Shown piece after piece: positions 1 through 6,498 of a DNA stretch of 38,860 bases. The stretch lies in the NCBI RefSeq assembly GCF_001665875.1, contig NZ_LZTA01000135.1:1-38860 (forward strand), in the 5' to 3' direction. The stretch is from Mycobacterium sp. 852002-40037_SCH5390672. GTDB lineage: Bacteria > Actinomycetota > Actinomycetes > Mycobacteriales > Mycobacteriaceae. Each line of letters starts with the position of its first letter. Position 1 is the stretch's first letter. The notes under the pieces were generated by a model. The model was not told the origin of the DNA and did no database searches. It saw only the letters and a program-made list of their open reading frames with translations. Position numbers and translations under genes: made by a program.

Positions 1-899
1 GCACCGGCCGTACTACCACCGGGACCGAAGACCAACTGCTGGGCGAGCTGCGACCAAAAGGCCGGAATACCGTTCGAAAAATAGGCAAGACCGGTGGTCT
101 GCTTGAGGATGACGGTGTAGAGCGTGGGATTCAGCCCCAGGTAGTTGTTGGTCGGGGTAGGCAGTCCGGATTGCGTGAAGTTCTGAATCGCACTGGTAAG
201 CCAGGTGAACGGCCCCGGCTGCGACGCGGTGGTCGTCGACGCTTGTGTCACCGCTTGAGAGGTGACCGACAACGCTTGCGGAGTCACCAGCTGGGAAGTC
301 GTATTCGCGGTGTTGCCCGCCGGCTCGGCCACGGCCTGGGCGACCGCGGCCGCCTGGTTGGAGCCCGCTTCCGGGGTGGTGGTGTTGGGCGGTGACGTGA
401 ACGGGGTCAGCTGCGAGGCGGCCGCCGACGCCGCGGCGTAGCCGGCCATGGCACCCGCGTCTTGCGCCCACATCTCCATGTACTGCGCCTCGGTGGCCGC
501 GATCGCGGGCGTGTTCTGCCCGAAGAAATTCGTCGCCACCAGGGTCGCCAACAAAACTCGATTGGCCGCGATCACGGGCGGTGGCACCGTCATCGCAAAC
601 GCCGCCTCAAACGCGGCGGCGGCGGCCCGGGCCTGGCCTGCGGTCTCCTCGGCCTGCGCGGCCAGGACGCTCAGCCAGCTCACGTACGGCGTGACCGCCG
701 ACAACATCGATGCCGAGGCCGGACCCACCCACGGCGCTTGGGTCAGTTCCGAAATCACCGACGTGTATCCGCTGGCCGCCGTGCCCAGCTCGGCGCCCAG
801 TCCATCCCAGGCGGCGGCCGCGGCCATGATCGGACCCGACCCCGGACCCGCATACATGCGACCGGAGTTGATCTCCGGCGGTAATGACCCGAAGTCCAT
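1..899 (-). CDS. PPE family protein, PPE25/27 type (3' end outside the window)
   Basis: The first 299 codons of a PPE protein, read leftward from an ATG at 899 and cut by the window edge. The N-terminus is MDFGSLPPEINSGRMYAGPG, the classic PPE start. A PWVGPAS (WxG) turn lies near residue 57, and the roughly 180-residue helical PPE domain is followed by a variable region and an NNYLGLNPTLY segment. Members of this family pair with PE proteins and are exported by ESX-5. Its 3' half would be expected to carry the SVP motif seen in its paralogue at 3063-4313, to which it is collinear (offset 3411 bp at the 5' end, 3414 bp at the window edge). It is separated from the upstream PPE gene by a terminator and about 550 bp, so it probably has its own promoter. 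No good Shine-Dalgarno precedes the ATG. The position matches M. tuberculosis PPE27. Confidence 0.93.
   Translation of the reverse strand, partial: MDFGSLPPEINSGRMYAGPGSGPIMAAAAAWDGLGAELGTAASGYTSVISELTQAPWVGPASASMLSAVTPYVSWLSVLAAQAEETAGQARAAAAAFEAAFAMTVPPPVIAANRVLLATLVATNFFGQNTPAIAATEAQYMEMWAQDAGAMAGYAAASAAASQLTPFTSPPNTTTPEAGSNQAAAVAQAVAEPAGNTANTTSQLVTPQALSVTSQAVTQASTTTASQPGPFTWLTSAIQNFTQSGLPTPTNNYLGLNPTLYTVILKQTTGLAYFSNGIPAFWSQLAQQLVFGPGGSTAG
438..630. repeat. 193-bp direct repeat, copy 1 (within PPE gene)
   Basis: By eye this stretch is identical to 3849-4041 with no mismatch. The first differing bases are 437 (c versus t) and 631 (g versus c). It encodes the core of the PPE domain including the FFGQN segment. 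Flanking coding sequence is clearly diverged, which suggests local gene conversion and not a simple recent duplication. Confidence 0.85.
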
Positions 900-1383
900 G
901 GTTACGAAGCACCGGGCTCGAACGACATGTATCCCCTCGCAGGTGATCTTCTTGGCGATGACCTTGAAGAATTTGCTTGCTTCGGAAGGCTAAATCGCTG
1001 CGCCGCCCATCGCCGTTGCACGATGCGGCCGCTGGTGCGACCCCGCCGGCTTCGAGAGCGATGTTCCGGCGTGGCAAGCGCGAGCGGGTCGCCATCGGGC
1101 GCATCTCGCCGTCACCGCCATTACCTGCAGGAACGCCACGTCGGAGCATCAGTCAGCGGCGCACGGCCCCGACCTTGGAGGGCGGTTTAGGCGGGACTGC
1201 GCCGACGCGAAAACCCCAGCGCGGGATAAAAATCCGGCCGCAGATAAAGCCGACGCGAGATTCGCCGCGGCGCCCGGGGTGCGACTCGGGTGACCAGGCT
1301 CGCGTTGGGTGCGCCGCGAGTGCTCGTGACAGGGCCGTCGCACAGCCTGTCCGGCGGGGGTGCCGCTCATCCAGGCACGCGAA
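900..1383. other. Intergenic region upstream of the truncated PPE gene
   Basis: About 480 bp with no convincing coding sequence. Open frames here lack PPE/PE character and ribosome binding sites. It must hold the promoter of the PPE gene starting at 899, but I cannot pick a -10 box with confidence. An A-rich patch around 1225-1245 is the only clear drop in GC. Confidence 0.5.
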
Positions 1384-1422
1384 AACGCGCCCTGCCGCCG
1401 ATGTTTCGGGGCAGGGCGCGTT
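1384..1422 (-). terminator. Intrinsic terminator after the PPE-PE-PPE unit
   Basis: A perfect 13-bp inverted repeat (arms 1384-1396 and 1410-1422, GC core CGCGCCCTGCC) with a 13-nt loop. Read on the minus strand it lies about 30 nt past the stop of the PPE26-like gene and the right arm runs into TTTTCGC, a short U-tract. This marks the end of the minus-strand transcript and separates it from the next PPE gene. Confidence 0.75.
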
Positions 1423-1451
1423 GTGGATCGCGCCGGCGTTACCGGCCGGGA

Positions 1452-2672
1452 CTATCCCGCGAAGGGTGGTCGGGCCATGACGGTGGGCCGGAATCCGTAC
1501 TTGGGACCGGCCACGCCGTGCCCGCCGGCACCGGCACCGGCCAGCGGCATGCCGCCCAACAAGTTCCCCGGCCCGCCGGCCGCCTCCGGGGCAGCACTGA
1601 TGCTGCTGACCGGAATCGCATGCCCGAGCGCCTGCGTGGCCGGCGCACCCGACCAGGCCACCGGCACCGACAACTTGCCACCGACCGAGGCCGCACTGCC
1701 CAGCGCCGCCACCGGGTGCGCAGCCGCAGCCCCGCCACCCAACATGCCACCCAGACCACCAAGACCGGGCAATGCCTTGGCGGCGGCCGGAGCCGCCCCA
1801 GTGATCAGCCCGGTCGATTTGGCGATCTGCGTGAAGGTGTTGGCCATACCGGTACTGAAGTACGGCAGACCCTCAGTGTTATAGAAGAGGCTGGCGAAGG
1901 GGCTGTAGCCGTTCACGGCCGATCCCAGGCTGGTGGGCAAAGTGGACTGCCCAGTCAACAGGAACCAGAGCTCTGACAACGGATCCGTGGTAGTCGTGGC
2001 GGCCTGAGTTGTCGCCTGGGTCGTCGCCTGGGTGGCAGTGGTCGTGGGTTGCGCCAAGGCCTGCAGGGTCTTCGACGTGTTGGTCGCCGTGGAGTTCGCC
2101 GTGGCGTTGGTGACCGCTGCGCTCTGGGTGGCCTGGCCCGACGGGTTGGTGACCTCGGGTGCCTTCTGGAACGTCGACACCTTGGTCGCGGTCGACGACT
2201 GACCTGCATAGCCGTACATCGCAGCGGCGTCCTGCGCCCAGTACTCGCCGTACTGGGCCTCCAACTGAGCGATCGTCCCCGTGTTTTGACCCAACACGTT
2301 GGTTTGGATCAGCTGCTGAACCAGGGCACGGTTGCTCGCGATCGCCGGCGGCGGCACCACCGAGGAAAACGCCGTCTCAAACGCCGCCGCAGCCGCGTTG
2401 GCCTGAGTGGCCGCCTCCTCAGCCTGCGCGGCAGTAGTGCTCAACCACTCCGCATACGGAGTCGCCGCCTGAACCATCGCCGCCGAGGCGGTCCCGGTCC
2501 ACTCGTCGCTGGACAGCTGAGTAACCACGTTCTGATAACTCAGCGCAGCCGACTGCAACTCCGCAGCAATCGCATTCCAGGCCGACGCCGCCGTCGTGAA
2601 CGACTCCGAACCCGGACCCGCATAAAGCCGCGCCGAATTGACCTCCGGCGGAAGTGCCCCAAAATCCAACAT
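1452..2672 (-). CDS. PPE family protein, PPE26-like (PPE-SVP)
   Basis: A 406-residue PPE protein. The N-terminus MLDFGALPPEVNSARLYAGP is followed by the WTGTAS turn of the PPE domain, an unusual Thr/Gln/Ala-rich linker (about residues 205-230), the segment FYNTEGLPYFSTGM, and the SVP motif GGKLSVPVAW near residue 335. The C-terminus ends in YGFRPTVMARPPFAG, the ending I recall for M. tuberculosis PPE26. It starts 10 bp after the PE stop. The Shine-Dalgarno AAGGAG overlaps the PE stop codon, so the two are co-transcribed and probably coupled. Two ATGs sit side by side (2675 and 2672); I prefer 2672 because it leaves 6 nt after the Shine-Dalgarno instead of 3. Presumed PE partner: the gene just upstream. 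Exported by ESX-5; a molecular role beyond that is not visible. Confidence 0.95.
   Translation of the reverse strand: MLDFGALPPEVNSARLYAGPGSESFTTAASAWNAIAAELQSAALSYQNVVTQLSSDEWTGTASAAMVQAATPYAEWLSTTAAQAEEAATQANAAAAAFETAFSSVVPPPAIASNRALVQQLIQTNVLGQNTGTIAQLEAQYGEYWAQDAAAMYGYAGQSSTATKVSTFQKAPEVTNPSGQATQSAAVTNATANSTATNTSKTLQALAQPTTTATQATTQATTQAATTTTDPLSELWFLLTGQSTLPTSLGSAVNGYSPFASLFYNTEGLPYFSTGMANTFTQIAKSTGLITGAAPAAAKALPGLGGLGGMLGGGAAAAHPVAALGSAASVGGKLSVPVAWSGAPATQALGHAIPVSSISAAPEAAGGPGNLLGGMPLAGAGAGGHGVAGPKYGFRPTVMARPPFAG
1996..2031. repeat. 12-nt in-frame tandem repeat in PPE linker
   Basis: Two nearly identical 12-nt units (2008-2019 and 2020-2031, consensus GTCGTCGCCTGG) plus a degenerate third copy at 1996-2007. 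They encode repeated ATTQ-type tetrapeptides in the Thr/Gln/Ala-rich linker of the PPE26-like protein. The repeat keeps frame, so copy number could vary without truncating the protein. Confidence 0.7.
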
Positions 2673-2682
2673 CATCGACTCC

Positions 2683-2982
2683 TTAACCAGTCGCGGCGGC
2701 GTTGGCCGCCTCAGTCACCGCATACGACCCGGAGCTCGTGCTCAAGGTGTTGACGAACATTTCGTGGATCGCCGCAGCCTGAGCGCTGACGGCCTGATAC
2801 ATCTGCGCGTGCGCAGCGAACTGCGCCGCCGTCAGCGCCGACACCTCGTCGGCGGCAGCCGGCACCACCCCCGTCGTTGGGGCCGCCGCCGCTGCGTTCT
2901 GAGCGCTCAGCGTTGAGCCAATGGTTTGGAGGCTGCCGGCTGCGGCTGCCAGCGCCTCGGGCTGCGTGGTCACAAAAGACAT
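2683..2982 (-). CDS. PE family protein (PE18/PE19-like)
   Basis: A 99-residue PE protein with no C-terminal extension. It starts MSFVTTQPEALAAAAGSLQ, with the PE dipeptide at residues 8-9, and forms the usual two-helix domain. The YQAVSAQAAAIHEMFVNTL stretch contains the YxxxD/E-like export signal region (Y at about 73). It lies 80 bp after one PPE gene and 10 bp before the next, the standard PE-PPE operon layout, so it should heterodimerise with the PPE protein encoded next and pass through ESX-5. Position and length correspond to M. tuberculosis PE18. Confidence 0.95.
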   Translation of the reverse strand: MSFVTTQPEALAAAAGSLQTIGSTLSAQNAAAAAPTTGVVPAAADEVSALTAAQFAAHAQMYQAVSAQAAAIHEMFVNTLSTSSGSYAVTEAANAAATG

Positions 2983-3062
2983 CTAGATTCCTTCACTTCC
3001 GTCGGGCTGGGCTACATTCCGCGAATGGTTTGCTGGTGCTCTGGCGTTCATCTGGCTCTCCG

Positions 3063-4313
3063 TTATCCGGCCGACGGTGGGCGGGTCAGCACGCTGTAGC
3101 GGAACCCGTATTTGTTGACGTAGCCGGCGGCCGCACCGCGCCGCCCCATCGACCCGACCGGCATGCCGCGCAGCAGACCGTTGGCTGGTGAATTTGCTCC
3201 GCCGGCCGCCGCGGCCTGGATCGGAGTGGCCTCCTCGGACAGCGCCGACGGGCTCACCGCCGAGGTCAACGTCGCCCAATGCTGCGGAACCGACAACATC
3301 CCCACCCGGGCAGCCTGCCCGGCCCCCGCCGAGATCGCACTCACATGGCCCACACCACCCAGATTGCCCAGCCCCAGGCTCGCGAACTGCGGCGTCGGGA
3401 ACCAGGCACCACCGGCACCGGCCGTACTACCACCGGGACCGAAGACCAACTGCTGGGCGAGCTGCGACCAAAAGGCCGGAATACCGTTCGAGAAATAGGC
3501 AAGGCCCGAGGTCTGTTTGAGGATCACGGTGTAGAGCGTGGGGTTCAGGCCCAGGTAGTTGTTGGTCGGGGTGGGCAGCCCGGACTGCAGGAAGTCCTGA
3601 ACTGTGGTGGAGAGTAGTCCCGAATTCGAGGCGTTGGTTACCGCCGCGGGCGCCTGCACCGCTTGCGTTGCGCTGACCGACAGCGCTTGTGGCGTCGCTA
3701 CCTGTGAGGTGGTCTGCGCGGTGTTGCCCGCCGGCTCGGCCACGGCCTGGGCGACCGCGGCCGCCTGGTTGGAGCCCGCTTCCGGGGTGGTGGTGTTGGG
3801 CGGCGCCGCGAACGGCGCCAGTTCCGACGCGGTCGCCGAGGCCGCGGTGTAGCCGGCCATGGCACCCGCGTCTTGCGCCCACATCTCCATGTACTGCGCC
3901 TCGGTGGCCGCGATCGCGGGCGTGTTCTGCCCGAAGAAATTCGTCGCCACCAGGGTCGCCAACAAAACTCGATTGGCCGCGATCACGGGCGGTGGCACCG
4001 TCATCGCAAACGCCGCCTCAAACGCGGCGGCGGCGGCCCGGCCCTGCCCGGCGGTCTCCTCGGCCTGTGCGGCCATGGCACTGAGCCAACTCACGAACGG
4101 GGTGATCGCCGCAACCATCGACGTCGATGCCGGTCCCACCCATGGCCCGCTGGTGAGCTCGGAAACCACCGAGTTATAGCCGCTGGCCGCTACACCCAAT
4201 TCCGCCGCAATCTCATCCCAGGCGGCGGCGGCGGCCATCATTGGCCCCGACCCCGGACCCGCATACATGCGACCGGAATTGATTTCGGGCGGTAACGCCG
4301 CGAAGTCAAACAC
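3063..4313 (-). CDS. PPE family protein, PPE25/27-like (PPE-SVP)
   Basis: A 416-residue PPE protein starting from GTG at 4313, preceded by GAGGAGG with 5-6 nt spacing. The N-terminus reads MFDFAALPPE, one codon longer than the usual MDFGALPPE. A PWVGPAS turn lies near residue 57, the PPE domain spans residues 1 to about 180, and there is a FWSQLAQQLVFGPGG segment and an SVP motif (GMLSVPQHW) near residue 343. The C-terminus is YGFRYSVLTRPPSAG. It is the first gene of the PPE-PE-PPE unit and sits where PPE25 lies in M. tuberculosis. It shares alternating identical and diverged blocks with the PPE gene at 1-899. Secreted or surface ESX-5 substrate by family. Confidence 0.95.
   Translation of the reverse strand: MFDFAALPPEINSGRMYAGPGSGPMMAAAAAWDEIAAELGVAASGYNSVVSELTSGPWVGPASTSMVAAITPFVSWLSAMAAQAEETAGQGRAAAAAFEAAFAMTVPPPVIAANRVLLATLVATNFFGQNTPAIAATEAQYMEMWAQDAGAMAGYTAASATASELAPFAAPPNTTTPEAGSNQAAAVAQAVAEPAGNTAQTTSQVATPQALSVSATQAVQAPAAVTNASNSGLLSTTVQDFLQSGLPTPTNNYLGLNPTLYTVILKQTSGLAYFSNGIPAFWSQLAQQLVFGPGGSTAGAGGAWFPTPQFASLGLGNLGGVGHVSAISAGAGQAARVGMLSVPQHWATLTSAVSPSALSEEATPIQAAAAGGANSPANGLLRGMPVGSMGRRGAAAGYVNKYGFRYSVLTRPPSAG
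3849..4041. repeat. 193-bp direct repeat, copy 2 (within PPE gene)
   Basis: Identical partner of 438-630, offset by 3411 bp. A further 83-bp identical block follows the same register (310-392 and 3721-3803), while the intervening and flanking parts of the two genes differ at many positions. The mosaic pattern is what gene conversion between neighbouring PPE paralogues leaves. Confidence 0.85.
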
Positions 4314-4683
4314 CGTGTCCTCCTCAGTCGGCCGCGAACGCAGGCGATCTCGGCTGTCACATAGGAATCAGTGGTGGTCGTGGTCACGGCTCTGTAAACG
4401 ACGCCACCGGTAGGCCGCTGCGCCTACGGGAGTCACTGCCTGGGCCTCTTCGCCCCGCAACGCCATCAGCCGGGCCGGCCGGTGCATCTTGACCAGTTGA
4501 CTGCTCCCGCAAAGGTGGTGTGCCACCACACTTCTCGGATGTCTGGTCAGTAACGACATGCACCTTCTGCCCCGGCTAATCTCCCGCTATCAGCAACCGA
4601 GCGACAGCTCGCGTGTGCCCGAACTGCCGCCCGGCACTGAGATTAGTTCGTTACGAGGCAAACACCGACACCCCAAAGCCACC
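4314..4683. other. Leader region of the PPE-PE-PPE unit
   Basis: With the box array to its right, this forms the 494-bp gap between the ferredoxin stop and the PPE start. A 63-codon minus-strand open frame (4368-4559) has no family signature and I do not call it. A short perfect palindrome, GTGGTG-TGC-CACCAC, lies at 4515-4529. The ferredoxin gene may not read through, so a PPE promoter probably lies here or in the array. Confidence 0.45.
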
Positions 4684-4754
4684 TGTTCATTAATGGCCAG
4701 CCACTGTTCATTCCCAGTCGGCGCGAGTTCACGAAAGGAAACGAATTGTTCATT
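4684..4754. promoter_or_regulatory. Array of TGTTCATT boxes in 21-bp phase
   Basis: Exact TGTTCATT occurs at 4684-4691, 4705-4712 and 4747-4754. A degenerate copy (AGTTCACG, five of eight matching) sits at 4726-4733. Starts are therefore spaced 21, 21 and 21 bp, two helical turns, placing all boxes on one face of the DNA. Two copies extend to TGTTCATTAA. The array lies 371-441 bp upstream of the PPE start and just past the ferredoxin stop. It looks like a multi-site operator for a direct-repeat-binding regulator. I cannot name the protein; PhoP-type boxes usually have about 11-bp spacing and a different core. Confidence 0.55.
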
Positions 4755-4807
4755 AACCGTTTGCTTACCGCCCACCGCGATGGCACCGGTGTCGGCGGTC
4801 CGTGCTG

Positions 4808-5002
4808 TCAGTCCTCTTCGAGAATCAGTGCCATTTCGGGGCAGGAAGCGACGCCGTCACGAGTCGACTGCTCGTCCTCGGGCCTGACCTCGTGCTCCTC
4901 GAGAATCGAATAGCCGGACTCGTCAATGGGAAAAAGGTCTGGGTCGACGGCGTAACACTGGGCGTGGCCCACACATTTCGACTGTTCCAGACGAACCCTC
5001 AC
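4808..5002 (-). CDS. Small CYP-associated ferredoxin (Rv1786-like)
   Basis: A 64-residue ferredoxin. The start is GTG at 5002, chosen because GGGAGGA lies 6 nt upstream and because the protein then begins directly with the strand before the cluster site. Cluster ligands follow the mycobacterial CxxHxxC...CP pattern: C10, H13, C16 and C54-P55, where the second position of a normal 4Fe-4S site is His, typical of CYP-linked [3Fe-4S] ferredoxins. Acidic C-terminus (LEED). It is divergent from cyp143 across 289 bp and matches M. tuberculosis Rv1786 in position and in the segment CVGHAQCYAVDPDLFPID. Likely electron donor to CYP143, in the cytoplasm. The longer open frame upstream (to 5293) has no family support. 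Confidence 0.92.
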   Translation of the reverse strand: MRVRLEQSKCVGHAQCYAVDPDLFPIDESGYSILEEHEVRPEDEQSTRDGVASCPEMALILEED

Positions 5003-5291
5003 AAGGCTTCCTCCCTTGGCGGCCGGCGCGACCATAAACGTCTTCGCCATCAGACAAGCTCGCACATCACGATGCGGTACCCAGATTAGTCGGTCGGTAA
5101 AGTATCGAAGATGTTCGCCAACCGGTTCCGGGCATCGGAAACCCCGGATTAGCGTGGGCGGGCGGATCTGTGTTCCTTTGCCGCGCATGCAATATTGGTG
5201 TGCCGCGACGCGTTCGTATCGACGGAGACCGGCAAAGGTGCCGTCGCATCGGGGTATTTCATCAACGACAGACAACCGGAGATCGAAGCGC

Positions 5292-6467
5292 ATGAGCGAA
5301 GGCCAGCAAGGCTCGTTCTACCTGCCCAGGCTTGACTTCGCCACGCTACCGATGACCGCTGACCGGGGCCTGGGGTGGAAGACGCTACGGGACGCCGGAC
5401 CGGTTGTGTTCATGAACGGCCACTACTACATCACGCGCCGCGAGGACGTGCTGGCCGCGCTGCGCAACACCAAGGTCTTCTCGTCGACGGTGCTGCAGCC
5501 GCCCGGCCATCCATTGCCGGTGCTGCCACTGGCTTTTGACCCGCCGCAGCACACCCGCTACCGCCAGATTCTGCAGCCGTACTTCAGCCCGCACGCTTTG
5601 AGTAAGTCGCGTCCGGTGCTGCAGCGCCACGCCAGTGACATGATCGCGGCGCTGGTCGGCCGGGGCGAATGCGAAGTGATGGCGGATTTCGCCAACCTGT
5701 ACCCGTTTCAGGTGTTCCTGGACCTCTACGGTCTGCCGGTCGAGGATCGTGACCGTCTCATCGATTGGAAGGACGCCGTCGTCAGCGACAAGCCCTTCAT
5801 CACCCAGTCCGACATCGAGAAGTCCGAGCTGCTGCTGGCCTATCTGGCCGACGCCATCGCGCAGCGCCGGCGAAACCCGAAGTCGGACATGTTGTCCCAG
5901 GTGATCACCGGCAAGGGCAACTTCACCGACCTCGAACTGCTGGGCATGAGTCACCTGCTGATCCTGGCGGGTCTGGACACGGTGACCGCGGCTATCGGAT
6001 TTTCGCTGTTCGAATTGGCGCGCAGGCCGCAGCTGCGCAAGGAACTGCGCGACAACCCAAAGCAGATCAGGGTTTTCATCGAAGAGATCGTCCGCCTCGA
6101 ACCGTCGGCACCGGTGGCACCACGCATCACCACCGAATTCGTCGAAGTCGGCGGCATGACCCTGCCGCCTGGCACATCGGTGCGGCTGTGCATGGCCGCG
6201 GTCAACCGTGACGACAGCGACGCGATGTCGACCAACGAACTCAACATGGACGGAAAGGTGCACCGGCACTGGGGGTTTGGCGGTGGCCCGCATCGCTGCC
6301 TGGGTTCTCACCTGGCGCGCATTGAACTGACGGTGATCGTCGCGGAATGGCTGACCCAGATTCCGGATTTCGAACTGCCCGAGGGCTACTCCCCCATGAT
6401 CAACTATCCCTCAAAGAGTTTCGCGCTCAAGGAATTGCCGCTGCGCTGGGGCGCAATCCCGGTGTAA
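5292..6467 (+). CDS. cyp143: Cytochrome P450 CYP143
   Basis: A 391-residue soluble P450. The I-helix oxygen-activation motif is AGLDT at 226-230, the K-helix ExxR is E265-R268, and the heme loop FGGGPHRCLG has the axial thiolate C336. Sequence such as GPVVFMNG near residue 36 and GKVHRHWGFGGGPHRCLGSH near 321 matches my memory of M. tuberculosis CYP143 (Rv1785c). Start: ATG at 5292, preceded by CGGAG, which gives the family length; upstream in-frame codons are not conserved in character. It sits between the divergent ferredoxin and eccC5 and is the only plus-strand gene in the ESX-5 block. Physiological substrate unknown. Confidence 0.95.
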   Translation: MSEGQQGSFYLPRLDFATLPMTADRGLGWKTLRDAGPVVFMNGHYYITRREDVLAALRNTKVFSSTVLQPPGHPLPVLPLAFDPPQHTRYRQILQPYFSPHALSKSRPVLQRHASDMIAALVGRGECEVMADFANLYPFQVFLDLYGLPVEDRDRLIDWKDAVVSDKPFITQSDIEKSELLLAYLADAIAQRRRNPKSDMLSQVITGKGNFTDLELLGMSHLLILAGLDTVTAAIGFSLFELARRPQLRKELRDNPKQIRVFIEEIVRLEPSAPVAPRITTEFVEVGGMTLPPGTSVRLCMAAVNRDDSDAMSTNELNMDGKVHRHWGFGGGPHRCLGSHLARIELTVIVAEWLTQIPDFELPEGYSPMINYPSKSFALKELPLRWGAIPV

Positions 6468-6498
6468 CCCGGTCAGCCCCGGCGCAGCGGCGCACGTC

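Noticed and set aside
448..993. Plus-strand open frame opposite the truncated PPE gene
   Set aside because: The minus strand gives a perfect PPE N-terminus; the same antisense frame appears opposite the PPE paralogue at 3859, as expected for a shadow.
1996..2031. Short direct repeats considered as a CRISPR-like array
   Set aside because: Units are 12 nt, adjacent without spacers, and in frame within a PPE coding sequence.
4368..4559. A 63-codon minus-strand open frame between the ferredoxin and PPE genes
   Set aside because: No ribosome site, no recognisable motif, and the composition looks non-coding.
5003..5293. N-terminal extension of the ferredoxin to 161 residues
   Set aside because: It would run through the divergent cyp143 promoter; GTG at 5002 has a good ribosome site and gives the known family length.
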